A stretch of 30,232 nt of DNA from NCBI GenBank assembly GCA_031292035.1, contig JARLHX010000053.1, positions 1 to 30,232 on the forward strand. The letters are read 5' to 3'. Of this stretch, positions 23,118 through 30,232 are shown piece by piece. Under the pieces are notes generated by a model, which worked only from the letters and a program-made list of their open reading frames with translations, did no database searches and had not been told where the DNA came from. Source of the stretch: Negativicutes bacterium (GTDB lineage: Bacteria > Bacillota_C > Negativicutes > Sporomusales_B > JARLHX01). Position 1 is the first letter of the stretch. The number at the start of each line of letters is the position of its first letter. The position numbers and the translations under genes are program-made.

Positions 23118-24251
23118 TTAGTAAAGGATCTGATTGGCGATAACCAGGCGCTGGATCTGGTTGGTGCCTTCGTAGATTTGCATGATTTTGGCGTCGCGCA
23201 TGTATTTTTCGGTGGGGTATTCCTTGATGTAGCCGTACCCCCCCAATACCTGGACAGCATCAACGGTTACTTTCATCGCCACGTCGGCGGCGTAGCATTT
23301 GGCCATAGCTGCCTCCTTGGCGAAAGGCAGTCCCTGATCCTTGAGCCAGCAGGCTTTGTAGACCATCAGCCGGGCCGTCTCTACAGCTATCGCCATATCG
23401 GCGATCATGGCCTGAATAAGCTGGAAAGAAGCGATGGGTTTGCCAAACTGGACCCGTTCTTTGGAGTACTTGACTGCAGCCTCGAAGGCCGCCTGAGCCA
23501 AGCCCACCGAGACGGCACCCACCAGCGGACGGGCGGCATCCAGCGTTTTCATGGCAATCCTGAAGCCTTCCCCTTCCCGGCCAATTCGGTTTGTGGCAGG
23601 AATACGGACATTGTCGAGGATAAGTTCGCAGGTGTTGGAAGCCCGAATTCCCATCTTGTCCTCTTCTTTACCAACCGAAAAGCCCGGCGTGGTGCGGTCA
23701 ACGATGAAAGCCGTCAGGCCGCGGATACCGGCTGATTTGCGGGTGTTGCCAAAGATAACGAAGATGTCAGCCAGCCCACCGTTGGTGATAAAGCATTTGG
23801 TGCCGTTGAGTATATAATCGTCCCCGTCCTTAACGGCGCTGGTAGCCACCGCTCCCGCGTCGGAGCCGGCTCCCGGTTCGGTAAGGGCGAAAGCACCGAG
23901 TTTACCGTCATTCATGATATCGAAGAATTTTTGTTTCTGCTCTTCCGTTCCGGCCACGATAACCGGATAGGATGCCAGAGCGTTGGCGGCGACCGTAGTC
24001 GCTACCCCGGCGCAGCCCTTGCCAAGTTCTTCATAGATGAGTGCGATGGATACAGCGTCAAGACCAGGGCCGCCATAGGCTTCCGGCACCGGCAGGTTCA
24101 TCAGGCCTGCTTCGTCGAATTTTTGCAGCAGTCCGGCTTTTATCTCGCCTTTATGGTCCATTTCAAGTGCAAAAGGAGCGAGTTCTTTGGCTACTACGTC
24201 TTGTACCATCTTCTTTAGGGCAAGCTGGTCGGGAGTAAAGTTAAAATCCAT
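23118..24251 (-). CDS. Acyl-CoA dehydrogenase (short-chain/butyryl-CoA type)
   Basis: FAD enzyme of 377 residues that forms 2-enoyl-CoA and passes electrons to ETF. Seen: the FAD-binding ALTEPGAGSDAG, FITNG, the middle-domain TPGFSVGKEEDKMGIRAS, and the C-terminal RVQFGKPIASFQ and LGGYGYIKEYPTEKYMRDAKIMQIYEGTNQIQR with the catalytic Glu361 in the expected place. The close match to the butyryl-CoA dehydrogenase pattern suggests a short-chain substrate. AAGGAGG lies before the ATG. No etfAB or crotonase gene is adjacent, so the pathway cannot be fixed. It has its own terminator. Confidence 0.94.
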   Translation of the reverse strand: MDFNFTPDQLALKKMVQDVVAKELAPFALEMDHKGEIKAGLLQKFDEAGLMNLPVPEAYGGPGLDAVSIALIYEELGKGCAGVATTVAANALASYPVIVAGTEEQKQKFFDIMNDGKLGAFALTEPGAGSDAGAVATSAVKDGDDYILNGTKCFITNGGLADIFVIFGNTRKSAGIRGLTAFIVDRTTPGFSVGKEEDKMGIRASNTCELILDNVRIPATNRIGREGEGFRIAMKTLDAARPLVGAVSVGLAQAAFEAAVKYSKERVQFGKPIASFQLIQAMIADMAIAVETARLMVYKACWLKDQGLPFAKEAAMAKCYAADVAMKVTVDAVQVLGGYGYIKEYPTEKYMRDAKIMQIYEGTNQIQRLVIANQILY

Positions 24252-24340
24252 TACTTATCCTCCTTGTTTTAGTTGGCATTTATAAAAAAGTCCTAAAAAT
24301 AAGTATATCGCATAACCCCAGGTTTGTGAAGAAGAATATG

Positions 24341-24802
24341 TCATTTGAGGAGTAATTTAGCCCCTATGGCTAAGAGTGCCAAACCGGCAAACTGGTTCCA
24401 CTCCCAGGGAATCCGCTCCAGGCCGAAGGCGCCAAAACCGTCAATAAGCATGGCTGTCAGAACCTGGCCGACAATGATGGCGGTGGTCGCGTTGGCCACT
24501 CCCACGCTGGGAATGCTGGCCGCCACGAGATAGATGATGAAGATGCTGGCCAGTCCGCCAAGGTAGGCGTACCAAGGCGCCTGTGGCAACAGGGCGATGT
24601 CGCCTCTGCCAATCTTGAACACAAGCAGCATAATGATCAGAATCGCGCCGCCGGTGACATGGACGATCAAGGTGGCTTCCCAGAGCCCGGTGGTTTTGCT
24701 GAGGGCCGCGTTGAGCGATCCCTGCACCGCCATGAGCACCCCGGAGATCAGCGCCAGTGCCAGCGGCAATAAATGAGCCGGTATTAAATCCAATACTAGC
24801 AC
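24341..24802 (-). CDS. YdcZ/DUF606-type DMT transporter
   Basis: Small inner-membrane protein of about 153 residues with five hydrophobic segments. The sequence LALALISGVLMAVQGSLNAAL is typical of the YdcZ (DUF606) family, half-size members of the DMT superfamily that are thought to act as dimers. The substrate is unknown. GTG at 24802 lies next to GGGAG, which is too close; a TTG at 24793 has better spacing of about 10, so the true start is uncertain. An inverted repeat covers this start region. Confidence 0.85.
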   Translation of the reverse strand: MLVLDLIPAHLLPLALALISGVLMAVQGSLNAALSKTTGLWEATLIVHVTGGAILIIMLLVFKIGRGDIALLPQAPWYAYLGGLASIFIIYLVAASIPSVGVANATTAIIVGQVLTAMLIDGFGAFGLERIPWEWNQFAGLALLAIGAKLLLK

Positions 24803-24835
24803 GCTCCCGTAAATAACTTCATTAGCTAGTATTGG
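24790..24835 (-). promoter_or_regulatory. Inverted repeat over the YdcZ-family start
   Basis: CCAATACTAGC (24790-24800) pairs with GCTAGTATTGG (24825-24835), 11 bp perfect with a 24-base loop. The GTG start is beside, and the alternative TTG inside, the arm near the gene; the GGGAG lies in the loop. It could act on translation initiation or be a protein site. Confidence 0.45.
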
Positions 24836-24847
24836 CTCAATCAGGGA

Positions 24848-25618
24848 TTATATACCGCTGCGGGCGAACATCCGCGTCAGCCAGTCGAGCACCGCCGAAG
24901 ACGCGATGTGATGTGAACCGATGAATTGATGGTCGCCGCCGGGAATAACGACAATGTCTTTGGGCTGGCGGGCGGTTTCGAAGAGTTTTTCAGCCTGGGC
25001 CAGAGGCACCACCGCATCGTCGGTGCCGTGAACCACCAAGAGCGGCACCCCGGCCAGCGAGCCTACTGCGGCCAGCAGGTCATAATTGGCGAAGTCCCTG
25101 ATAAATTCCGGAGTCAGGTGTAGCGGCCCCCATTCATCCTCAGCCAAAAAATCCGTCCCTGCGGTCAGCAGGCCGTACCCTTCTCCCAAGGACAGCCGGA
25201 AGGTCTCATCCAGGTTCCAGGGTGTGGCCCACAGACACAATCCGGCGAGGTCCCGGTCGACGGCCGCAAAAGCCAGCGACGCGCTGCCGCCCATGCTGCG
25301 GCCGAACAGAATCACCTGCCGGCCGAGGTTGGCCCGGCAGTATTCTACAACGGCAGACAGTTCCTCGACCTGGCGGGTGAGCATCTGCTGCGGAGTGAAG
25401 TCAAATCTTAGTACCGTGAAGCCCAGGTGAGCCGCTTTTTCCGCCAGATCCGCCGCGCGGCCACCGCCGTCTTTCGAGCCGCGGAAGCCATGGCAAAACA
25501 CCAGTACATAGCCGGTTACCGGGCTGCCTGGTGTGTGGACTACAGCCTCAAGCGCCGCGTAGGGGCCGGCAATAGTCAGTTTTTCAGTTGCTGTCTGGTT
25601 CAAACTGTCCGATGACAA
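24848..25618 (-). CDS. Alpha/beta hydrolase (serine esterase-like)
   Basis: 256 residues with a full hydrolase triad: CHGFRGSKDGGG oxyanion region, nucleophile elbow GRSMGG with Ser108, acid in VVHGTDDAVVP, and His in PGGDHQF. It resembles the dienelactone hydrolase/peptidase-like cytosolic branch. Substrate unknown. It starts with TTG at 25618 inside the end of the thioesterase gene (35-base overlap), with an AGGGGGA ribosome site before it; a slightly later start is possible. Third gene of a VOC-thioesterase-hydrolase operon, which suggests acyl or ester processing. Confidence 0.87.
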   Translation of the reverse strand: MSSDSLNQTATEKLTIAGPYAALEAVVHTPGSPVTGYVLVFCHGFRGSKDGGGRAADLAEKAAHLGFTVLRFDFTPQQMLTRQVEELSAVVEYCRANLGRQVILFGRSMGGSASLAFAAVDRDLAGLCLWATPWNLDETFRLSLGEGYGLLTAGTDFLAEDEWGPLHLTPEFIRDFANYDLLAAVGSLAGVPLLVVHGTDDAVVPLAQAEKLFETARQPKDIVVIPGGDHQFIGSHHIASSAVLDWLTRMFARSGI

Positions 25619-26015
25619 AGAAGGTCCCCCTTGCTTTGGCGATCAGGTCTCCGGCAGTATTGACTAGTTCACTTTCGGTCACCAGCGTATTTTTGCCGTT
25701 ATGAATAACCTTGGCGGTCGCTGCTACGGTCTGGCCGACCTCGGCGCCGCGGATGAAGTTGATGCTGAGATCGAGGGTCACGACCCGTTTGCCGAGTGAG
25801 GCACAGGACAGGCCCATGGAGGTATCGGCAAGCGCGGTCAGGGCGCCGCCGTGCGCCATCTGGTAGAGATTGGTGAGTTGGTGTTCCACCGGCATAGCCA
25901 GACGGGTTTCACCTTCGCGCAGTTCGAGGATTTCCATCTGCAGCAGTTTGACGAAAGGATTGCGGTCATAAATATCCAGCAGATGGTTTTTAAGCCAGGT
26001 CACCAGATCTTTCAC
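25584..26015 (-). CDS. PaaI-like hotdog thioesterase
   Basis: 143 residues with one hotdog fold. The motif HGGALTALADTSMG matches the PaaI/YbgC-like acyl-CoA thioesterase site, in which His-Gly-Gly and the Asp four to seven residues later help hydrolysis. It probably hydrolyses acyl- or aryl-CoA esters in the cytoplasm. The GTG start overlaps the VOC gene stop by GTGA, evidence of translational coupling. The neighbouring hydrolase overlaps its 3' end. Confidence 0.88.
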   Translation of the reverse strand: MKDLVTWLKNHLLDIYDRNPFVKLLQMEILELREGETRLAMPVEHQLTNLYQMAHGGALTALADTSMGLSCASLGKRVVTLDLSINFIRGAEVGQTVAATAKVIHNGKNTLVTESELVNTAGDLIAKARGTFFVIGQFEPDSN

Positions 26016-26392
26016 CGGGTCGCCTCCTGCATAAATTCGAGCCGCTCACCGTCCGGCCCCAAGATGTAAAAGTTCTGGATGCCGTTGTTGAGTTTTTTGG
26101 GCTTGTCGGTCAGCGGCTGAATGCCGGCGCTCCGCATTTTGTCCATCTCGGCGAAGACGTCATCCACTTTGAAAGCGATGTGATCCACCCTACCGGCCGG
26201 ACGCTCAGGGCTCGGGTCACCTTGCATATGCTGCACCAATTCGATGGTCTGTCCGGCAGAGTTGAGAAAAATCAGTTTGACCCGTTCATCCTGATACGAA
26301 TCCATAGGCTCGCAGCCCAACACTTTCTGGTAAAACAGACTGGATTGATCAGCATTCTTTACCACGACTCCGATATGCGCCAGCTTGTACAT
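26012..26392 (-). CDS. VOC-superfamily protein (glyoxalase/epimerase-like)
   Basis: 126 residues, one VOC unit of two beta-alpha-beta-beta-beta repeats. Seen: KLAHIGVVVKNADQSSLFYQKVLG, IELVQHM, VDHIAFKVDDVFAEMDKMRSAG and DGERLEFMQ, giving the usual His, Glu, His, Glu metal ligands. The pattern is near methylmalonyl-CoA epimerase and glyoxalase I, but neither is sure. The ATG at 26392 has AAGGAG 8 bases upstream, preferred over a GTG at 26401 that touches the ribosome site. First gene of the operon with thioesterase and hydrolase. Confidence 0.86.
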   Translation of the reverse strand: MYKLAHIGVVVKNADQSSLFYQKVLGCEPMDSYQDERVKLIFLNSAGQTIELVQHMQGDPSPERPAGRVDHIAFKVDDVFAEMDKMRSAGIQPLTDKPKKLNNGIQNFYILGPDGERLEFMQEATR

Positions 26393-26615
26393 TTTATCCA
26401 CTCCTTGACATTTATTCTAGGCAAGTTGCGGCAAAGCAACTCATTTCACCCTGGATGCACCATTCAAGGGCGGCGTCAGCCGGTTTCATCGCCGCGTACC
26501 AGGTTTACCTCATTATGGTATACGCCACAGGCGCAATTAATTCCTTTTGCGCTGCCAGAAAAGACCCGGCTTTCACCAGGCGCCTGTCAGCGGATATCAG
26601 GATACCTTGCCGGCC

Positions 26616-26647
26616 GAAAAAAGAAAAGCAGGCTGCAACCGCCTGCT
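26616..26647 (-). terminator. Terminator of the 3D-domain protein gene
   Basis: Stem AGCAGGC (26627-26633) with GCCTGCT (26641-26647), which overlaps the stop codon, followed on the minus strand by TTTTCTTTTTT. Confidence 0.82.
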
Positions 26648-27311
26648 AATCGAGAATATACACGATGATTCTCTGTCGCCCGAACTGGAGCGCCTCGCTG
26701 CGACTTTCGAAGGCCAGGTCAATCCGATTGTCCTTGATGGCTCCGCCAATGTCATCGGCGATGGCGTAACCATAGCCTGGAATGAAGAGCCTGGTTCCCA
26801 GCGGGATGTAGCTGGGGTCAACGGCAACCAATCCCTTGCGGAGCGCATGTCCGCGGTATGTAGTATTGCCATTGCCGTCGTCAAAGGCGGTATAGGCGCT
26901 TGCTGACATCTGCAGTGATCTGGAGTAGCGGCTCGGCTCGGAGTTGGCGCGTTCCATGTAGGCGATGGTATCCCGCCCAACAACGCCGTCTGAGGGCAGA
27001 CCGTTCGAAGACTGGAACTCCTGAACCGCCTGCTGGGTGCCGCCGCCAAAAATGCCGTCAAGTTCTCCGGCATAGTAACCAGAATCGGCAAGCAGCTTCT
27101 GTACCCGGCGAACATCGTCGCCCCGGGCTCCGTACCTGATCACCGGTTCGGGGGCGGTCTTCTCTTCCGCCACCTTGTCCTGGACCGGTTTGTCCTGCGA
27201 AACCTTGGTCGCCGGTTTACTGGACACGTTCTTGTCCGGCGCGGCAAAAACGCAGACACAATTTAGCAGCAAGACCAGCGTCATTGCTGCAACCAGAAAA
27301 ACATTCCGCAT
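26646..27311 (-). CDS. Secreted peptidoglycan-binding / 3D-domain cell-wall protein
   Basis: 221 residues. Signal peptide about 1-24, Lys/Pro-rich linker to about 55, one peptidoglycan-binding repeat (about 60-117: VRRVQKLLADSGYYAGELDGIFGGGTQQAVQEFQ), then a 3D domain (about 135-221) with VDPSYIPLGTRLFIPGYGYAIADD, GAIKDNRIDLAF and the C-terminal RIIVYILD. The 3D domain is named after three Asp residues and is related to the lytic transglycosylase MltA; such proteins (YuiC, YocH type) act on the cell wall and in spore germination or resuscitation. The ATG has AGAGGTG upstream. The gene is preceded by a c-di-AMP riboswitch. Confidence 0.92.
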   Translation of the reverse strand: MRNVFLVAAMTLVLLLNCVCVFAAPDKNVSSKPATKVSQDKPVQDKVAEEKTAPEPVIRYGARGDDVRRVQKLLADSGYYAGELDGIFGGGTQQAVQEFQSSNGLPSDGVVGRDTIAYMERANSEPSRYSRSLQMSASAYTAFDDGNGNTTYRGHALRKGLVAVDPSYIPLGTRLFIPGYGYAIADDIGGAIKDNRIDLAFESRSEALQFGRQRIIVYILD

Positions 27312-27349
27312 CTTGTCACCTCTCTTTTCGGTCGCCTGGCAAAAGTCAG

Positions 27350-27374
27350 TGCCACAAATGCAAAAAGTGTGGCA
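27350..27374 (-). promoter_or_regulatory. Expression-platform hairpin of the c-di-AMP riboswitch
   Basis: TGCCACA (27350-27356) pairs with TGTGGCA (27368-27374), placed between the aptamer and the 3D-domain gene. The following minus-strand bases are only partly T-rich, so it may be an intrinsic terminator or another switch. Confidence 0.45.
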
Positions 27375-27384
27375 AAACGAACTT

Positions 27385-27515
27385 TGTCCGGCTCAGCCTC
27401 CGGGGTTAGCTGACGGGTTCGGGCTAAAGAGAGAAGGAGAAGCGCCCTTCTGCGTTATGCAGATTCACCCCTGTGTATCTACTGGTTCCCCCGTACCGTA
27501 AACGGATTCGGCCTA
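27385..27515 (-). ncRNA. ydaO/yuaA-type c-di-AMP riboswitch
   Basis: On the minus strand the leader of the 3D-domain gene carries the conserved words of this class in the right order: ATCCGTTTACGGTACGGGG, GGAACCA, GGGTGAATC, then CTTCTCC and AGCCCGAACCCGTCAGCTAA. This class binds c-di-AMP and usually shuts off cell-wall hydrolase and ion or osmolyte transport genes. The target here, a secreted 3D-domain protein, fits. Confidence 0.88.
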
Positions 27516-27538
27516 CTTAAGCTATTCGACGTCCAGGG

Positions 27539-27577
27539 CGATTTTCCTGCCGTGCTGCCGCCGCGGCAGGAAAATCG
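27539..27577. repeat. Perfect 14-bp hairpin after cheV
   Basis: CGATTTTCCTGCCG (27539-27552) pairs with CGGCAGGAAAATCG (27564-27577), loop of 11. It lies about 40 bases past the cheV stop and probably ends its transcript, although no T-run follows on the minus strand. Confidence 0.55.
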
Positions 27578-27615
27578 AGCCTTGATTCCTGCCAGTCCTA
27601 GTTTAAACCATGGGT

Positions 27616-28527
27616 TTACCCAGCCGGCATCACGATTTTTTTATCGACCATGTTGATCAGTTGTTCGATTTCCGGTTTGGTGATCTGGGCATAAGCTCCC
27701 AGACTCTCCCCTTTTCGCCGCATCTCATCATTGATCAGGGAAGAGAAGATTATCACAGGCAATTCCTGCAGTTTCTCATGTTCTTTGATTCGTTTGGTAA
27801 GGTGATGTCCATCCATTTTGGGCATCTCAATGTCGGTGATTACCAGCTGAATATGTTCGCTGATCGGCTGGCGGGTGGCAACAAGAGCAGTAAGCTTATC
27901 CCAGGCTTCCTGACCGTCTTCGGTGCTTATCGTATTGTATCCGGCAGTGCGGAGGGTGCCCAGCAGCAATTCGCGGAGCATGTGGGAATCCTCGGCAATC
28001 AGGATTGTTTTAGCCTTGCGGAGTTCAATCATGCCAGGTGCGGAAACGGGAACAACCGACATTTTTCTGTTCATGTCCGGATTAACTTCAGCAAGAATTT
28101 TTTCATAATCCAGTAAAATGATCAGCCGATCACCCATTTTAACGATGCCGACCACCAGGTTGGAGCCTGATATGTGGGGAGCGGGATCGAGCTGAGTCCA
28201 GGAAATACGGTGAATCCGATCAACCGATTCGACTTTAAACCCTACGAAATAGTTATTGATTTCACAGACAATGAATTTCGACGATGTCGGATTTTCGGCT
28301 ACATTCATAGCACGGGCCAGGTTCACCAGCGGAATGACTTTTCCGCGCAGAGTAAAAGCCCCGTCCAGATTGGGATGGGATTTTACGATAGGCGTAACCG
28401 GAACAGGGTTTATGACCTCCCTGACCTTGGCTACGTTTATACCGTAAGTAACATTGTCGATCGAAAACTCGATGATCTCAAACTCATTTGTCCCGGATTC
28501 AAGCAGAATCCCTTTGTTGTCTTCCAT
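27616..28527 (-). CDS. cheV: Chemotaxis coupling protein CheV
   Basis: 303 residues: a CheW-like domain (about 15-165) that couples receptors to CheA, and a response-regulator receiver (about 180-303). The receiver keeps LIAEDS, the phospho-acceptor in ITDIEMPKMDG, and the Lys of ITKPE. The CheW part shows VAKVREVINPVPVTPIVKSHPNLDGAFTLRGKVIPLVNL. The ATG at 28527 follows AAGGAGGG by 7 bases; a longer frame to 28563 lacks this site. No other chemotaxis gene is adjacent. It indicates a motile organism. Confidence 0.95.
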   Translation of the reverse strand: MEDNKGILLESGTNEFEIIEFSIDNVTYGINVAKVREVINPVPVTPIVKSHPNLDGAFTLRGKVIPLVNLARAMNVAENPTSSKFIVCEINNYFVGFKVESVDRIHRISWTQLDPAPHISGSNLVVGIVKMGDRLIILLDYEKILAEVNPDMNRKMSVVPVSAPGMIELRKAKTILIAEDSHMLRELLLGTLRTAGYNTISTEDGQEAWDKLTALVATRQPISEHIQLVITDIEMPKMDGHHLTKRIKEHEKLQELPVIIFSSLINDEMRRKGESLGAYAQITKPEIEQLINMVDKKIVMPAG

Positions 28528-28922
28528 CAAATAACCCTCCTTATTTATTGAACCCGCCGGCAAAACGATATTATTTATGTTTATTCTATCTTTTTTCTAC
28601 AAAATTTGACATTCTCCTGTCGAAAAGTTCGGATTAATTCAGATAAATTAAATAACCACCCGACAAAATTGCCAAGGTGGTCATTTTAGCAAAATCTGTG
28701 CGGGAAAAAATCGCGTCGCGCCGACAGCGACAAGGCAGGTTCTGCGGAGGAATTATGCTGTGCTGTTTGCGGTCTGGCAGCGTATTGTTCCAAGAAGGCC
28801 GCACCGTCGTAGAGGTCAATCACAGTTTAGTTCCAGCATAGTCGCGACTTCCATCGCGGAAAAATAGCGTAAATATTATGTTATGATAAATATAATTTAT
28901 ATTTATCATAAGGGGAATCAAC
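28528..28922. promoter_or_regulatory. Divergent promoter region of cheV and the LysR gene
   Basis: No gene. Next to the LysR start is the perfect palindrome at 28881-28911, listed separately. A weak TGTCAA/TAGAAT pair on the minus strand may serve cheV. The middle (about 28650-28850) shows no feature I can name. Confidence 0.4.
28881..28911. promoter_or_regulatory. Perfect 31-bp palindrome, probable LysR operator
   Basis: TTATGATAAATATAA (28881-28895), a central T, and TTATATTTATCATAA (28897-28911). It contains TATAAT (28891-28896), a good -10 hexamer on the plus strand, and lies 11 bases before the ATG of the LysR gene. It also fits the T-N11-A form of LysR sites. Confidence 0.85.
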
Positions 28923-29807
28923 ATGGAACTCCGACAGCTGAAATATTTTCAGGCGGTCAGTCGCCTGAAAAGCATCACCAGGGCGGCAGAACAGCTTCAT
29001 ATCGCCCAACCCGCCGTTTCCATCGCGATCAAAAAACTGGAGGAGGAACTCGGTGTTCAGCTCTTCGACCGCAGTCAGAAGCAAGTTGCCCTGACGGTGG
29101 AGGGAGAAATCTTCCTGCAGCGCATTGACGATATTTTGAGCCGTCTGCAAGACACGCTCACCGAGATAAGCGATTACCGGACATTTCAGAAGGGGGCGAT
29201 CCGGGTCGGCGTCCCGCCGATGATCGGCGCCTTCCTTTTTCCGTTCCTGTTCAACGAGTTTCACCAAGCCTACCCGCAGTTGGAGCTCGTGATCGCCGAA
29301 GAAGGGTCGCTGTCCATCAAAACTCAATTGGAGCGTGGGGAGCTTGATGTCGGGATCATGATTCTTTCCGCGGTGTCGCCGCATCTTGAGACAACGGCGA
29401 TTACCTCCGGCGAAATTTTCGTCTGTCTGCCGCCGGAGCATCCCCTCGGCCGGCTGGAAAAAGTACCATGGGAAGAACTGCGGGAACAGCCTTTTATTTT
29501 ACTGAAGGAAGACACCTACGGCCGGCAGCTTGTCCTGGAAGAGTGCACCAGGCATCAGTTCTCCCCCCGGGTGGTCTTTTCCTCAAGCCAGATCGAGACA
29601 ATCCTCGGGCTTGTCGAGCAGGGAACCGGTATTACCTTCCTGCTGGACACCATTGTCCGCAAACACCCGAATATCATCAGCCGCCCGCTGACCGAGCCGC
29701 TGTTCATCGAGGCAGGTCTGGTCTGGAACAAAGACCGTTATCTGTCTAAAGCCACCCAGGCCTTTATCGGCTTTATCCGCGATTTTTCCTGGCGGTTCCG
29801 GGACTGA
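28923..29807 (+). CDS. LysR-family transcriptional regulator
   Basis: 294 residues. The N-terminal winged helix (about 1-60) reads MELRQLKYFQAVSRLKSITR, then AAEQLHIAQPAVSIAIKKLE and EELGVQLFDRS, a canonical LysR start. A substrate-binding domain (about 90-294) follows and closes with FIGFIRDF. AAGGGG stands 8 bases before the ATG. It resembles the CynR/GltC-like branch, whose members respond to small metabolites; the effector here is unknown. The palindrome at 28881-28911 implies autoregulation. cheV is divergent, but the distance makes shared control unsure. A terminator follows at 29842-29870. Confidence 0.94.
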   Translation: MELRQLKYFQAVSRLKSITRAAEQLHIAQPAVSIAIKKLEEELGVQLFDRSQKQVALTVEGEIFLQRIDDILSRLQDTLTEISDYRTFQKGAIRVGVPPMIGAFLFPFLFNEFHQAYPQLELVIAEEGSLSIKTQLERGELDVGIMILSAVSPHLETTAITSGEIFVCLPPEHPLGRLEKVPWEELREQPFILLKEDTYGRQLVLEECTRHQFSPRVVFSSSQIETILGLVEQGTGITFLLDTIVRKHPNIISRPLTEPLFIEAGLVWNKDRYLSKATQAFIGFIRDFSWRFRD

Positions 29808-29841
29808 ACCGTCACAGAGCGGACGACGATTGGCAAAAAAC

Positions 29842-29870
29842 AAGACCCGGAAAAGCATTCCGGGTCTTTT
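29842..29870. terminator. Bidirectional terminator between LysR and outer-membrane protein genes
   Basis: A perfect 11-bp stem, AAGACCCGGAA (29842-29852) with TTCCGGGTCTT (29858-29868), loop of 5, then TT on the plus strand; the minus strand continues into TGTTTTTTGCC. Confidence 0.88.
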
Positions 29871-29887
29871 CAGTCCGTCATTACAAC

Positions 29888-30232
29888 CTAGAATTTGTAG
29901 GTGACGCCGAAGCCGGCCCCTTTGGATTTGGCTTCGTTAAGAGTAAAAGGAGTACCGTTGGAATTGGTCCCTGTGAAGGTGTCGGCCTTGACTTCGCGGT
30001 AATTGACGTCGAATTCCCAGCCCGGGCTGAACTCGTAGGAAACGCCGATTTCCCAGTTAGTCAGGCTGTCACCGCCGGCCGCAGCGCTGGCCCATAGGTT
30101 TGTTTTTGCGCCAATCGGCATATTGCCGACTACGCCGAGCTGCCAGAGAGTTTTTGATTGGGTTGTGTAATTGTAACCCGGGGCACTGGAGAATGAGCCC
30201 TCGCCTTTTACAGTACCAACTCCGGTGAAAAT
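29888..30232 (-). CDS. Outer-membrane beta-barrel protein, 5' part off window
   Basis: Only the last 114 residues are visible; the frame is open to the window edge, so an ATG at 30121 is internal. The sequence alternates polar and hydrophobic residues in strand-length blocks (KTLWQLGVVGNM, NLWASAAAGG, NWEIGVSYEF, GWEFDVNYREVKA, GAGFGVTYKF) with Gly/Asn/Thr-rich loops, and it ends in Phe after Tyr-Lys. A C-terminal aromatic residue is the outer-membrane barrel signature read by the BamA system. In Negativicutes such porins often carry an N-terminal SLH domain; that part cannot be seen here. Confidence 0.85.
   Translation of the reverse strand: MFTGVGTVKGEGSFSSAPGYNYTTQSKTLWQLGVVGNMPIGAKTNLWASAAAGGDSLTNWEIGVSYEFSPGWEFDVNYREVKADTFTGTNSNGTPFTLNEAKSKGAGFGVTYKF

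Noticed and set aside
22879..23121. Plus-strand frame containing GGLEPQTSSM
   Set aside because: This peptide is the well-known spurious translation of antisense tRNA; it reads across tRNA-Val.
1..30232. CRISPR arrays, insertion sequences, rRNA
   Set aside because: I saw no regularly spaced direct repeats, no transposase-like frame and no rRNA segment in the window.

Overview
The window looks like chromosome of an anaerobic, diderm Firmicute of the Negativicutes (Sporomusaceae-like). This is inferred from three things: a single-chain pyruvate:ferredoxin oxidoreductase and a glycyl radical enzyme point to strict anaerobic metabolism; regulators, CheV and a c-di-AMP riboswitch are Firmicute-type; and the right edge carries the C-terminal strands of an outer-membrane beta-barrel ending in Tyr-Lys-Phe. 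No species can be named from the sequence alone.

Left third (1-11.5 kb, nearly all on the minus strand): the 5' part of a two-domain polyphosphate:AMP phosphotransferase; a membrane-bound Cache-PAS-GGDEF-EAL c-di-GMP enzyme; an orphan VgrG3/phage-lysozyme-like muralytic protein; a two-gene unit for a membrane protein and a secreted protein of unknown function; nifJ-type pyruvate:ferredoxin oxidoreductase with a strong terminator; an EamA exporter; and a 58-residue single-span membrane peptide.

Middle (11.5-20 kb): small plus-strand secreted or membrane proteins, then a minus-strand operon of a GntR/FCD regulator, a glycyl radical enzyme and its radical-SAM activase. A near-perfect 37-bp palindrome lies over the operon promoter. 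A divergent alpha/beta hydrolase and two short proline-rich genes follow.

20-23 kb is an accessory island. It lies between an intact tRNA-Val(GAC) and a displaced 3' half of the same tRNA that still carries its own terminator. It holds an AT-rich secreted protein, an orphan phage tail-collar protein and a phage-like regulator remnant. This is the footprint expected of an element that integrated at the tRNA anticodon loop and later shrank. A second, more diverged tRNA 3' half lies just outside it.

Right part (23-30.2 kb): acyl-CoA dehydrogenase, YdcZ-type transporter, a three-gene operon (VOC protein, PaaI-like thioesterase, alpha/beta hydrolase), a peptidoglycan-binding/3D-domain cell-wall protein under an apparent ydaO-type c-di-AMP riboswitch, CheV, a LysR regulator with a perfect 31-bp palindrome directly before its start, and the outer-membrane protein fragment.

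The items most worth following are the glycyl radical enzyme with a Cys-Val-Val active-site loop and its operator, the tRNA-Val island, the pair of proline-rich small genes, and the riboswitch-controlled cell-wall gene.
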